The notes beneath the pieces were generated by a model, which saw nothing but the letters and a program-made list of their open reading frames with translations, had not been told where the DNA came from and ran no database searches. Position numbers and translations under genes: made by a program. A stretch of DNA of 64,000 nt. It comes from Zygnema circumcarinatum (Eukaryota; Streptophyta; Zygnematophyceae; Zygnematales; Zygnemataceae). The DNA lies in contig CM074805.1 in NCBI GenBank assembly GCA_037447605.1, positions 1,707,359 to 1,771,358 of the forward strand, written 5' to 3'. Shown piece by piece: positions 45,201-56,100 of this stretch. Within the stretch, counting starts at the first letter, position 1; each line of letters begins with the position of its first letter.

Positions 45201-47349
45201 TTGCAAGACTGGCGCTTTCTCATTCAGCTTGAGCGTGCAAATACATTTTGTGGATGGAGGTGGACTCTGCGGCGACACCTCTTGACAACCTGTGCATTTA
45301 GTAGAGGCAGAGGTCGGCATAGGAGCTAGGGTGGGAAACTTGTTGTATGTGGTAGTACGTGAACTAAAGGCTCAGTGGAGTTGTGGTAGATAATCGCTTG
45401 CGAGTGGGGTTCTATGTTGCCACGCCCCCTCCCAACTTGGGTTCTTGCCAGGAGAGTAGGGAATAGTCCGCTGCCTCTTTAGTGACTGCTTGTTCTCTAT
45501 AGCTGGCTTTGATAGGATTGCATTGGATTGTGGAATCGGAGGAACCATGGAAGCATACTTCCTATTCTTCTGGTGACCGGTTCTATCTGTTTGTACGGCT
45601 TTTAGAGATTTCATGAAAAACTCGTGTTGATGCTGGCTCTTCAGGCAAAGGGTCTTGTAGCATCCCATTGCAACTGAACTCTGTTTTCCCCTCTTGCTGT
45701 CAAAGCGGGAGAAACTTCACACTACAAAAATGTTTACATTGTATGCCAGCTCCTTGGTGTCTCCAGCCTCGTTCTCTGATGCGCCTCTACTATACCATGT
45801 ATGGTTTGTGTGGCTCCTAGAGGTCCAGACTGGTCTCCTACTTAGTTTTTCGTTACCATGACAGGCTCGACATCTCACGCTCTGTACCTTGAATAGTAGC
45901 GCCATAGCTAGATTTGCTATGAAGAAGAACTGGTTTCCAGATTCTCTCTGGCTGCCCATCGTGAGATCAATGCAAATTCCTTCACGGTTCTGTGACCTCT
46001 CAATTCTGTCTGCCGAATTTCAACGCCGATTGATGGATGAGCCTCGCGGAATGGACATGACACCATGACAGAGAACTTGGAATGACATGACGTGGCATGT
46101 CGCATGGGGTGGGCTCATGGCCATGGTCCCATGGCCATGGCCATAGGCTGTAGGCACTAGGCCGTACATCCTATGGGTCAAGACATGACCTTCAAGAGGC
46201 AAAGCCGAGAGATAAACGTGCAATTGATGGTCCATTGCAGGCTATGCCGCGGAGCTGCTGCTGAGTCGGAGGGAGGGAGGAGGGAGGCGCGGGAGGAGAG
46301 AGACAGGGGAGCGGGAGAGGAGGCGAGGGAGGGAGGGTGAAGAGAGGAGAGCAGGAGAGGAGGAGCGGGAGGAGAGAGACAGGGGAGCGGGAGAGGAGGC
46401 GGGGGAGGGAGGGAGAGGAGAGGAGAGCAGGAGAGGAGGAGGAGCGGGAGAAGGGGATAGGAGAAGAGAAAGCGCAGGCGACCGGAGGTGAGAGGAGGCG
46501 TATGTAATGTTTGGGATTTTTGGAGGTGGAATGGAAATACTGTTTGTTTAAGAGCTGATTTCTGCAATTCAGAAATTATGTGTTAAGTATCGCAACAAGG
46601 ATAGGCAAACTTATGGAGAAATAATTTTTAGGAGTAAAATTCTTAATGTTGATACCGGTCTGAAGCGAGCCAAACACGTTTTGTGATAACCTGCAGTATT
46701 TGAACGCTGCCGGAGTGCAGCAAAGCAGAGCAAAATTATATATTAAGGAAAGATAAATATCACCATTTTCTGCAATCTGGTTTCCACAATTTTCCTGAGG
46801 TTTGAATTGAATTGGGAGCTAAGCGTGAGTGCATGCATTGGTGTCCCTCGTTGTATTTAATGCCAAAGAGCTGCATGGGGCACTGTCTGCTGAACGTATT
46901 CATATTTGGCACATGCATAGCGTGCATGTTTTGCATATGATTAAGTGGAAAGGGGCATTTAGAATATTGTAGGAATGTCCGATTATGTTAGTCAACATTG
47001 GTTTTATTTCAAGGTAAGTATACTTGGGAGGCACTGGCATCATTATACATGATAAACCTTTCAACCCTCCGTTGAGCGTTATATTTTGATATACAAGGCC
47101 TCTCTTTGTCACTATACCAGCTACTATCTGATAGCAGACGTCATACTCAGGACATTTTTTTTTTTTTTTTTTTTTTTTTTACTGATAATGCATTTGACGT
47201 GTGTATCTTCTCATCTCGCTCCAAAGCATCTTGCCAACACAGCTGCTTGACATATCTATCGCTGTCTCCCCTCCTGGCTGCACCTTCGTCCTTCAGACTT
47301 CAACTAATGATAGGAAAAGCACTTGCGTGTTTCAGGGCGATTCTTTTCC
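45201..47349. other. Intergenic region HOP to Mug135-like gene
   Basis: This is 2.1 kb without a supported gene. It holds a GGCCATGG palindromic cluster around 46115-46150, a GA-rich minisatellite (46255-46480) and a T-run at 47157-47180. Confidence 0.55.
46255..46480. repeat. GA-rich minisatellite (~86-bp unit, about two copies)
   Basis: A block with GCGGGAGGAGAGAGACAGG, GGAGCGGGAGAGGAGGCG and GAGAGCAGGAGAGGAGG is repeated once in tandem. Confidence 0.75.
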
Positions 47350-48243
47350 ATGGCTGGTGCAGCGCCTGTTCCGGATTTTTCAAGTGTTGGAGCCGCATTC
47401 AGCAAGCTTGGTGAGGAATTTGCCAAGATGGGCTCTTGGCACCAGGTGCCTCCCAAGGAACCAAAGGTACAGCCGCTGCAGACCCTTTCAACGATGGAGA
47501 CCGGGGAAGAGGCAGTGATGTTACAGGCAGCAAATGAGACACTGTCAGCCATACACAGGTCGCAAGCAAGCCATGAGAAAATGGTGGAACAAAAGCTCTC
47601 GGCCTTGATATCAGCCGTTGAACGGCTGGAAACAAATCTTCCGAAGCAGATAGCTGTAGAGTAAGTGGACCAGCCATCATTTTCCCTCTCGTCTTCTTCA
47701 ATGGACGATAGTGCGTGGGCAGTGTGTGCTTTGCTGTCCCTTCGATGCATCGTTCTCTGTAAGGGGGGAATGTGGCAAGAAGAGAGTGCTGCAGTTGTTT
47801 TGTTGCCCTTTTGGTACACTTAGAAGTCCTAGCACAGCACGTGCTTTGTTTAAGGTAAGGTGCCTTTTTATGTCGCGGTGATTAGTTAATCAGTTGGCAC
47901 TGTGCGATGGTTCATAGCAGCTTCTATGGCTTCTACTAGCTCGCTATGTTTATAATGCTGCTTACATTTCATTTCGTTGGTTTTTCGCAGGTATTCGCAA
48001 ATCAATGCCAGAATGCACAACATGGCCCAATCTGACATTGCGAATGGTCGATTGCTGCCTCTTCCTGATGACCGGGGAACATTTCCAGTCGAGTTTCCAA
48101 AGACTGCTGTCATATTTGCGCTGATTGACGAAGAGCTGGTCCTGAAGCTGTTGGTGCACTATGGCCTCAGCACAGAGAGCGGAGACCACAAAGAGCGGCG
48201 CGCGAACCTTGCTGCATACTGCGGAGTGCGCCTCCCTTCATGA
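47350..48243 (+). CDS. Protein with a Mug135-like C-terminal domain, function unknown
   Basis: Two exons, 47350-47660 and 47991-48243, give 187 aa joined in phase 2. The start ATG (MAGAAPVPDFSSVG) follows an in-frame run without another good ATG. The first exon encodes a helical, probably coiled-coil segment (residues 60-103, EEAVMLQAANETLSAI to AVERLETNLPKQ). The second exon reads INARMHNMAQSDIANGRLLP, FPVEFPKTAVIFALIDEELV, LLVHYGLSTESGDHKERRAN and AAYCGVRL. From memory this resembles the Mug135-like C-terminal domain of fungal proteins, in the order N-x-R-x-x-N, PLP, FP-T, LL-YGL, R-L. No function is established for that domain. Gene status is inferred from the intact frame and consensus splice sites. 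Confidence 0.55.
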
Positions 48244-48269
48244 GGTCATGCTTTTGAGGCGCCTGATAG

Positions 48270-48620
48270 GGAGAGGAAGTGGGAGAGAGGGAGCAGGGGG
48301 AGGGAGAGAAGTGGGAGAGAGGGAGCAGCGGGAGGGAGAGGAGGGAGTGGGAGCGAGGGAGCAGCGGGAGGGAGAGGAGGAAGTGGGAGAGAGGGAGCAG
48401 CGGGAGGGAGAGGAGGGAGTGGGAGAGAGGGAGCAGCGGGAGGGAGAGGAGGAAGTGGGAGGGAGGGAGCAGCGGGAGGGAGAGGAGGGAGTGGGAGAGA
48501 GGGAGCAGCGGGAGGGAGAGGAGGGAGTGAGAGAGAGGGAGCAGCGGGAGGGAGAGGAGGAAGTGGGAGGGAGGGAGCAGCGGGAGGGAGAGGTGGAAGT
48601 GGGAGAGAGGGAGAGGGGGC
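48270..48620. repeat. 36-bp minisatellite
   Basis: About nine tandem copies of a unit built from GGGAGCAGCGGGAGGGAG and AGGAGGGAGTGGGAGAGA, with GGAAGT variants. It starts about 30 bp after the stop of the Mug135-like gene, so it may lie in its 3' UTR. Confidence 0.9.
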
Positions 48621-49687
48621 ATACTACATCAGCGGAGGGGATGGTTGAAGTTTTCGGCATTACTTCCGTTGATTGGCCGACGGCCAACATGTGCATAGCG
48701 TGTAGTGCAGATACAAAGTGATACAAGCCACTTTTTTATGTTGTAAATGTGACCGTGTTGTCCTTCAACAGGTTGCTGTTTATGTAAAGAAAAAACGTTT
48801 CGGGGGCCATTGATTTTCTGAGCAGTTGATCTTGGCAGTCCATTGTTGGACCGACCAAAAAAAAAAACCCTAAAAACGGCTTCATCTGGGCTTCAAGAAA
48901 ATTGAGTCACCAGCTGCGCGTCTTTGGAGTCCTGTGTTCAGCTTTGAGCAAAAAAAAATTAAAAAAAGCGCACCTGCTGCTTTTCAGCTCTCACTCATCA
49001 ATCAAAAAATTCGGGCACGTCACAACCAACGTCCAAAAACACACAAAAAAAAAAATTCCGTCCACGGGCAGCCGATCACCACCCACGATTCCACATTTTT
49101 CGAGGTGCCCGAAGCTCCCGATCCTGCCACGGGCACCACTCAAATTTCTTTTCTGGTCGTCCTGTCCTCTGAGACGAGGCCGCGACGTCGACCGCCCGAT
49201 GCTGTCTATCCGCAAATCCGACGGCTCTCCGGCGCCACCCCTCCGCCTGCAGCCCAAAAGGGGGGAAGAAAACAAGGAAGCCTTTCTGCAGCCCTTCTGC
49301 GTGGAGTTCCACGTGGCGGACAGTGAGCGCTTCTAAAGGAGGCCGCCCGACGGAAGTGGCTGCACGCGGCGCAGCGGAGGAGGAAGGTGCGGAGTGGCTC
49401 TGAAAGGGATAATATGTGGCTCGGCGTCATCAATTGTGGGGGGGAAGGACAGATGTTGGGGTAATGGGGTACAAGGTCTGGGAGAAATTAGGGTTAGGGT
49501 TATGGTTAGAGTTTGGTAGGAGATTTATGAATGCTACTGGGGTCTTTTTGTCTAGATAGAAGATTATCTTGCTTGTAGAATTTATGGTTGTAAGGGTGCC
49601 GACGACGGCTTGGTCCTGATTCCAAGTTGAGACCCCTTCCTGGTGGTGCAGGTTCTCCTTACTTTTGCCTCCTCTTCCAGTCCTGAC
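48621..49687. other. Upstream region of RPL22
   Basis: No gene is supported. Short telomere-like motifs occur: AAACCCTAAAAAC near 48864, and ATTAGGGTTAGGGTTATGG at about 49489-49507. A CAG at 49678-49680 could be the acceptor of a 5' UTR intron just before the RPL22 ATG. Confidence 0.45.
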
Positions 49688-50296
49688 ATGGCAGCATCAT
49701 TAGTCGCAGGCATGGCATCCATGGCCATTTGCGCTGGCCCTGCAGCTAGCTCTGGGCTTACATTGAGGCAAGATAGGGCGGCTGCAAGCCTGATTGTAAA
49801 TATTGGGCAATTATCTCGCTCAGAATTCATAGGCTCATCAAAGGCGTTATGCAGCTCCGTAGGTTGCAAGAGCAACATGAAACAGCGCCAGGGTTTGTCA
49901 CACGTTTCCCCTATTGCAATGGCCTTGGCGACTGGGGAGGAAGCGGTGGAAACGGAGAAAAGCGCCAGGGCTTTCCTTAAGGGTTTGCGCATGTCCCCAA
50001 TGAAGCTTCGCCGGGTGGTGAACCAGGTTCGCGGAAGGACGTACGAGGACATCCTCATGATCTTGCAGTTCATGCCCTACCGCGCCTGCTTGCCTGTGTA
50101 CGACTTGGTGCTCTCTTGTGCTGCCAATGCCGAGAACAATTTGGGCCTCAAAAAGAGCGATCTGTACGTCAGTGAAGCTCTGGTGGATGCAGGGCCCACA
50201 CTTAAGAGATTTCAGCCTAGGGCACAGGGCCGAGGGTTTCCAATTCGCAAGAGGACTTGCCGCGTTACCATCATCATGAAGCAGGTTGCAAAATAG
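49688..50296 (+). CDS. RPL22: Nuclear-encoded plastid 50S ribosomal protein uL22
   Basis: A single exon of 202 aa. About 95 N-terminal residues rich in Ala, Ser and Gly with few acidic residues (MAASLVAGMASMAICAGPAA...) look like a chloroplast transit peptide. The mature part shows FLKGLRMSPMKLRRVVNQVR, GRTYEDILMILQFMPYRAC, AANAENNLGLKKSDLYVSEA, and DAGPTLKRFQPRAQGRGFPI, ending RTCRVTIIMK. The MILxFMPYRAC stretch is of plastid type rather than mitochondrial or bacterial. uL22 binds 23S rRNA near the exit tunnel. Most green plants keep rpl22 in the plastid genome, so this is probably a transferred gene. It is intact, carries a targeting region and is not a simple plastid insertion. Confidence 0.88.
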   Translation: MAASLVAGMASMAICAGPAASSGLTLRQDRAAASLIVNIGQLSRSEFIGSSKALCSSVGCKSNMKQRQGLSHVSPIAMALATGEEAVETEKSARAFLKGLRMSPMKLRRVVNQVRGRTYEDILMILQFMPYRACLPVYDLVLSCAANAENNLGLKKSDLYVSEALVDAGPTLKRFQPRAQGRGFPIRKRTCRVTIIMKQVAK

Positions 50297-51148
50297 ATGA
50301 TATTTGATAAGGCTGATTATTATGTTAGGGGATGAATCGGAAATTATTCAGGTTGCAGACGCTAGCTGGAGCTCAACGGGTTAATTGAACTCGCATTTGT
50401 AGGTCTGCTTGGCAGGCAAAGGCAAACTTGAGCTCAATTCTTTCGGCATTTCAGATGATGAGGAACTTTGGGTTGGGCCCTTTCGATTTGTTCTGCATTT
50501 TGGCATCTTGAGTGTATGTGGCTGGCTTGTTATTCGTGCTCCTGTTGGGCACTTAGACTGAGCTTTGATGAGGATATTCAGGTAGGACAGATTATTCGTT
50601 TCTCATTGTGGACAGTCCAATAAGTCATGCACATCGTGGCAAAATGATCACAAGCTAGAAACAACAATATGTTATCTGTTATCTTTCGCTTCCTCAAGAG
50701 CGAGTCAAAGAGGCCGATCTCTTTTCTCCTTTTTTTCCAAATCGTACGCCAAGCTTTACTTTAAAAACTTCTCAGGAATTTATCTTGTTGGAGTTTGTTG
50801 CATTTGACCGTTGCTCCCCATTGGCCAGTGCGACAGACACAGACACACTGACTGACACAGATCCGGTGCACAGATTATACAGTTTCCTGCAATTTGCACG
50901 CAAAAATGGTGCTTGTAGGAAGCATCTTACCCTAAAGCTTCGTAGCAGTCTTCAGTATCACACCAGATAGCGGTTGCAGAAACCGCCATGGCTGCAACAA
51001 CCAGGAGCTGCAGCATGCAGGAACTCGGGATCCTACCCATCTACAAAAAAGGCTACCCTCTCTCGCTCTCTCCCCCTCCCTCCCTCTCGCTCTCTCACTC
51101 TCTCTCCCTCTCTCTCTCGCTCTCACTCCCTCATAGTTTGCTGACCGT
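50297..51148. other. Intergenic region downstream of RPL22
   Basis: No supported gene. A CT-rich tract (51055-51132) leads into the minisatellite array. Confidence 0.5.
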
Positions 51149-51672
51149 GTGCGCCAACCATTGGCGCAGGGCTGGCCGTGTGCGCCAACCATTCGCACAG
51201 GGTATTGCTGCAGGGCTGACCGTGTGCGCCAACCATTGGCGCAGGGTATTGGTGCAGGGCTGACAGTGTGCGCCAACCATTGGCGCAGGGCTGGCCGTGT
51301 GCGCCAACCATTGGCGCAGGGTATTGGTGACAGGGCTGACCGTGTGCGCCAACCATTGGCGCAGGGTATTGGTGTAGGGCTGACAGTGTGCGCCAACCAT
51401 TGGCGCAGGGTGTTGGTGCAAGGCTGGCCGTGTGCGCCAACCATTGGCACAGGGTATTGGTGTCAGAGCTGACCGTATGCGCCAACCACTGGCGCAGGGT
51501 TGGCCGTGTGCGCCAACCATTGGCGCAGGGCTGACCGTGTGCGCCAACCATTGGCGCTGGGCTGGCCGTGTGCGCCAACCATTGGCGCAGGGCTGGCCGT
51601 GTGCGCCAACCACTGGCGCAGGGCTGACAGTGTGCGCCAACCATTGGCGCAGGGCTGGCCGTGTGCGCCAAC
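51149..51672. repeat. Palindromic minisatellite array (GCGCCAACCATTGGCGC)
   Basis: About fifteen copies of a ~31-base unit, GTGTGCGCCAACCATTGGCG plus CAGGGCTGGCC, alternating with a ~45-base form that adds GGTATTGGTG. Each core has two 7-base arms (GCGCCAA / TTGGCGC) around CCA, so every unit could form a small hairpin. Confidence 0.92.
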
Positions 51673-52267
51673 GATCTGGACCGTCAGTTGACAAACAACC
51701 AACCATTGGATTCAAATTGTCTATCAACCATTGGTTCCGAACCAAGCTAGCCATTGTCAGTGCAACCATGCCAACCGTTGCTAATGGCTACAAATCTTGG
51801 TTCGCGATCTAGCCAACCATTGGCACTGTATGCAACCATTGGATCAATGGTTGCCAGATTGTCAATGCTTCGTCCGAAGTTTCAGTCGGAGTGGACATTT
51901 TGCGCTTTCGAAGTACCGTAGTGGCTGCCAGCCATGAAATGCGTCCAAGTTTGGCAACCATTGCCAATGGTTGGAACCATTGAAAAGCGGACAAGCCAAA
52001 TCGGACGTTGGAACCATTGGATTCAATGAATGCCAACCATTGGCAATGGTTCATACCCAACGGTTGAAAAGACTTAATGGGTGCTACCTTCTGTCATATT
52101 TTTACTAGTCGTTTTCCCAGCCAAGTTCATAGCCAATATCAAGTGACTAATGGCGGGCTTTCTTCCACTTTGACCTCAGTGCTGTGTTGCAGTGAGAACT
52201 TTTGCAGCTAGCAGTTAGGGTTTGCTGGAATCTACAGTATTTAGATTTGCTGGATGCTATTGCAGCT
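51673..52267. repeat. Degenerate AACCATTGG-rich spacer
   Basis: This lies between the two opposed arrays and is dense in AACCATTGG or CCAATGGTT words to about 52060 (for example near 51698, 51724, 51811, 51833, 51957 and 52035). It then becomes unique sequence. No gene is visible. Confidence 0.6.
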
Positions 52268-52445
52268 TGCGCCAATGGTTGGCGCACACGGTCAGCCCTG
52301 CACCAATACCCTGTTCCAATGGTTGGCGCACACGGTCAGCCCTGCACCAATACCTTGTGCCAATAGTTGGCGCACACGGCCAGCCCTGCGCCAATGGTTG
52401 GCGCACACGGCCAGCCCTGCGCCAATGGTTGGCGCACACGGAGGC
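52268..52445. repeat. Palindromic minisatellite array, opposite orientation
   Basis: Five copies of the same unit as 51149-51672 but reverse-complemented (GCCAATGGTTGGCGCACACG), with the GCACCAATACC spacer in the first copies. Confidence 0.9.
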
Positions 52446-53169
52446 GGGATACAGTATTCAAAATGCGGTGACGGGGTATCAGTTTCCTTGGTTAGCAAAA
52501 ATAAAATCAGCCGACGAAAGAAGGTGGGTATCGATTCCAAAAAGGTGTGAAAAAAGCATTTTCCGTTTTTAATCCCTTTTGAAATCTGCCCGGCCGGGAA
52601 GGGGTGTTTGGATCCAAAAAAGGGGTGGAAATAACACTACCCATTTGAAAACGACCGTTGTTTGAATTTTTATGAACTTCATCTCCTTGTCGATGACATG
52701 TTTTAAGCCTCTCTAGCTTTTTCCAGCGGTTTTACAACTCGATGCGCAGAGAAAGAACCACAACCTTTCCCTGCGCGGGGCGATGCCAATTCCCTAACAT
52801 TGCCCAGTTCTAATCCAAATACGTCGCCCATACAGTACAAGTCTTGGCCCCATTTCATGCAACATGGTGCAGTCGCGACATGAGGCCTCATGTTGGCGAT
52901 GTTGAACATCGCATCCTCCCCAAGTCGCCTCAACATGAGCATGTTCCAGCTTCCAGTTTCCACACGTGCGAGCAGAACCCTCCCTCTGAACGTTTGAAGG
53001 TACCGTGCCGTACACTCCGCCTTTGCGCTCTCCTCACGTTCGGGCGCTTGCGATGCTCGCCCTCTCCATCTTTCAGGAGAAAGCTTGGGAGGCGAAGCAG
53101 GGAGGAGGAGGAGGTCTAAGGGGGGAGGCAGGCCAGGAAGGAGCCGCTTTGAAGGCTTTGGAGGTCTGA
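52446..53169. other. Upstream region of HISN4
   Basis: No supported gene. Open frames on the minus strand here are low-complexity shadows of GC-rich DNA. Confidence 0.45.
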
Positions 53170-56100
53170 ATGGCGTGCCTCTGCAAGCACTCTGCCGGCG
53201 TCGTGGGGCAGGAATTGGTTGCGGAGCGACCGAGGAGCGTGGTAGGGAGAGATGCTGCTGGAGAAGGGCGGAGGAACTTGCGGAGAGGCTTTTGCGGGGA
53301 AGGCATTTTGGGAGCTTCTGAAGGGGGAAAGGCTCAGAAGGGGAGGAGGGTTCGCGTGACGGCTGTTGTTGATTATGAACGAATGAACGCTGCAGCCAGC
53401 ACGAGGAAGCAAGGTGAGCCAAAGCTATGCATTCTGCAGCAACAGTAGCTCAAGACATTTGCTGTTATTTTTATATGGGTGGCTTGGACCACGCTATTGC
53501 TTGTAGCTATTTGAGAAAGCATCATGACTGATCCTAGACAAATGCGGAAGAAAACATCGTCCGGCATATTTTAATGATCTCAGTAACAAATGTCGTTAGG
53601 TGAGAGGGTATCAAACAATAGTGGGGTACGCCAATTGGAGCTGAGTGCCTTGCATTTGAATGAGCCTCAAGGAGTCAATGGAAACCATTATCATTGCAAG
53701 AATACGTATGACCTTAAAATTGATCGTAGCAAATGCCAATCTGATGTTGATTTGGAATATCATCGGTCTCGTAACCTTTGTGATACTTTTATGTCGAAAG
53801 TTATATCAATCTGAAGCATGTAGGTATTTTTTGACCTGCCTACGCAGAGGTCACACTTTTGGACTATGGGGCTGGAAATGTGCGGAGCGTGAGGAATGCC
53901 ATCAACCTCCTTGGCTACAATATTCGTGATGTAATCCACAGCCCCTTAACCCACAGTCCGTTTTTCTAACCCGGCATCTTCTTCACAAAACTACCTTTCA
54001 GTCGAAGTCCTTTTCGTAGACAAATTTATCTTTTCTTCATCATGTTTTACCCTGGTCTAGCATTTTAGGCTGCCCTTTTTTCTCCTCGAACCTCCTGGGG
54101 TTTGGAATGAAGGGTGTCATTTTTGCCACTATGTGCGCTGCTTCACGAATGCTTGTCGCACGCAAGGTTTATCAAGTAATTGCTTTACCGCAAGTTCTTT
54201 CATTTCCTGATAAATTGTAGGCAACGCTGGTCTGTTTTATCAGCGCATTTGTCAAGCATTCGACTACGGCTTTCTTTTAAAGGTGATAGGTGTGTTTTGC
54301 AGAAGAGTTTTTTGAGGTAGAGAGGTAGTGATAGGGACTTATTTGGGGGTTGCCCAGGTCAGGTCTGCACAGCTGAAGACATTCTGAAGGCAGAGAAGCT
54401 TATTTTCCCTGGAGTAGGAGCCTTTGCGGCTGCTATGGACGTGGTCAATAATAAAAGGTTTGTCGTTTAACTTTGTAATCGTTCAGCCAAATGGACAAAG
54501 CAAAAAAAGTGACAGCCGTTAGTTGATAAATTCTTAAAATACTAATGTGCAGCTTGCTGTATGAGTGCCGATTGTCTGCTATAGCTTCAGATGAGAATAT
54601 TGCTGTCCCAGTATCTAAGCATCATCAAGCCCAAACACTGACAATTGGTGGGCGTTTATGGTTTATGCGTTACAGAATAGCTGAAGCTATCCGGGAGTAC
54701 ATCCGTTCAGATCGTCCATTTTTGGGAATCTGCCTTGGAATGCAGTTGCTCTTTGAAGGAAGCACAGAGTTTGGCTCTGGTGAGGACTGGATGCTTGTAC
54801 CGCCGTTTCCAGTGCTTGGTCCTGTCTGGTCCGTTATATGCAATATGTGAGGTCAAGCTTACTTTTGGTGACCTTTGGAATGAGACTGAGACAATTTTTT
54901 AAATTGTTTGACGTTTTTGTGCCGGTTGCTTGCAGTGGAAGGTCTTGGCATCATCCCTGGCATTGTAGACAAGTTTGATACGTCCTTGGGCATCCCTGTA
55001 CCGCACATTGGCTGGAATGGCGTAAATCTTCAACAGTCAAGCTCGAGTCTGGAGGGAGTAAATGGTCGCCATGTGTACTTTGTGCACTCATACCGTGCTG
55101 TGCCTGTACGCTTCTGCCCTAAACTGGGTAACGTAATACTGTAGCTGGTGAAGTTCCAACTTCTAGTCAAGTTCTCGATCTGCTTATATTTGTGGTTCAT
55201 GGTGACCGATGCAGACAATTCTGCTGTGCTTATATGAACACGCAGTTGGTAGCATGTTAAGAGCAAGTTAAGTTCACAAGCAATTGTTGTGTTCTTCGAG
55301 CTTACTCATTTACCGTGGATGGAATACATTGCTGCGCTTATGATGTACATTCAAAATATGTGCTGATTGGAATCTTCTTGGCATTTGACAGAGTGACGCC
55401 AATAAGGAATGGGTGTCTTCAACAACCACTTACGGCGGTCAATTCATCTCTGCTGTAAAGAAGGGAAATGTTGAAGCCGTACAATTCCACCCAGAAAAGA
55501 GCGGAGGTATAAAAGCTGAGAATTGCCTAACTCTTTATGATGACCTTGTGGGTTGGTCCTCCCTTTTTCTGAACTATCAGCGCTATGCATACTTCCGCTT
55601 GATCTTAGACGTCTTTCGCTAGAAAAATGAGACAGAAGGCGCTGTAGTTTCTGCCTGTAAAATAACGAAGGAAAAGAGTCGCAACTACTGTTGTTTATCA
55701 TGTATCACCTATGGATCATTCCTGCTTGTTCTCTACCTGCTGTTTGTTTAGCCCCAAATGGAAGCGTTTGTGTTGTTGGCAGTGGTGGGACTGGACATTC
55801 TGCGACGATTTCTGGGACCTGTGCGTTCAGAGGCTGCAGAGGTAATGATTCCATATGATGTCGCTAGTTTGTGGCAACATTGTGTGGTGATACTGGTCGT
55901 TCAATGAATAGATTTCTAGCACTACAAGGAGACGTAGACCATTCTCATTGGTTTTCTATCGTCTCCGGTTTTGAAAAGCCTCGGCAGGGACTCTGCTTTA
56001 CCCGATGGAAGTTGTGACTCATTGAAGTAGAGTTGTTTGGATGTGATGGTTCTGTGTCCAGGCAGTTGCAAAAGCCTCGACGGAAGCAATAGGACGAAAG

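Noticed and set aside
48902-49336. 144-codon open frame upstream of RPL22
   Set aside because: Low-complexity Lys/Pro composition, starts in an A-rich run, no domain and no clear splice context.
51131-51812. Long open frames of both strands in the minisatellite array
   Set aside because: They arise from a repeat unit free of stops; the predicted proteins are only tandem repeats of the unit.
52703-53422. 239-codon minus-strand open frame upstream of HISN4
   Set aside because: It overlaps the HISN4 transit-peptide exon antisense and has no domain similarity.
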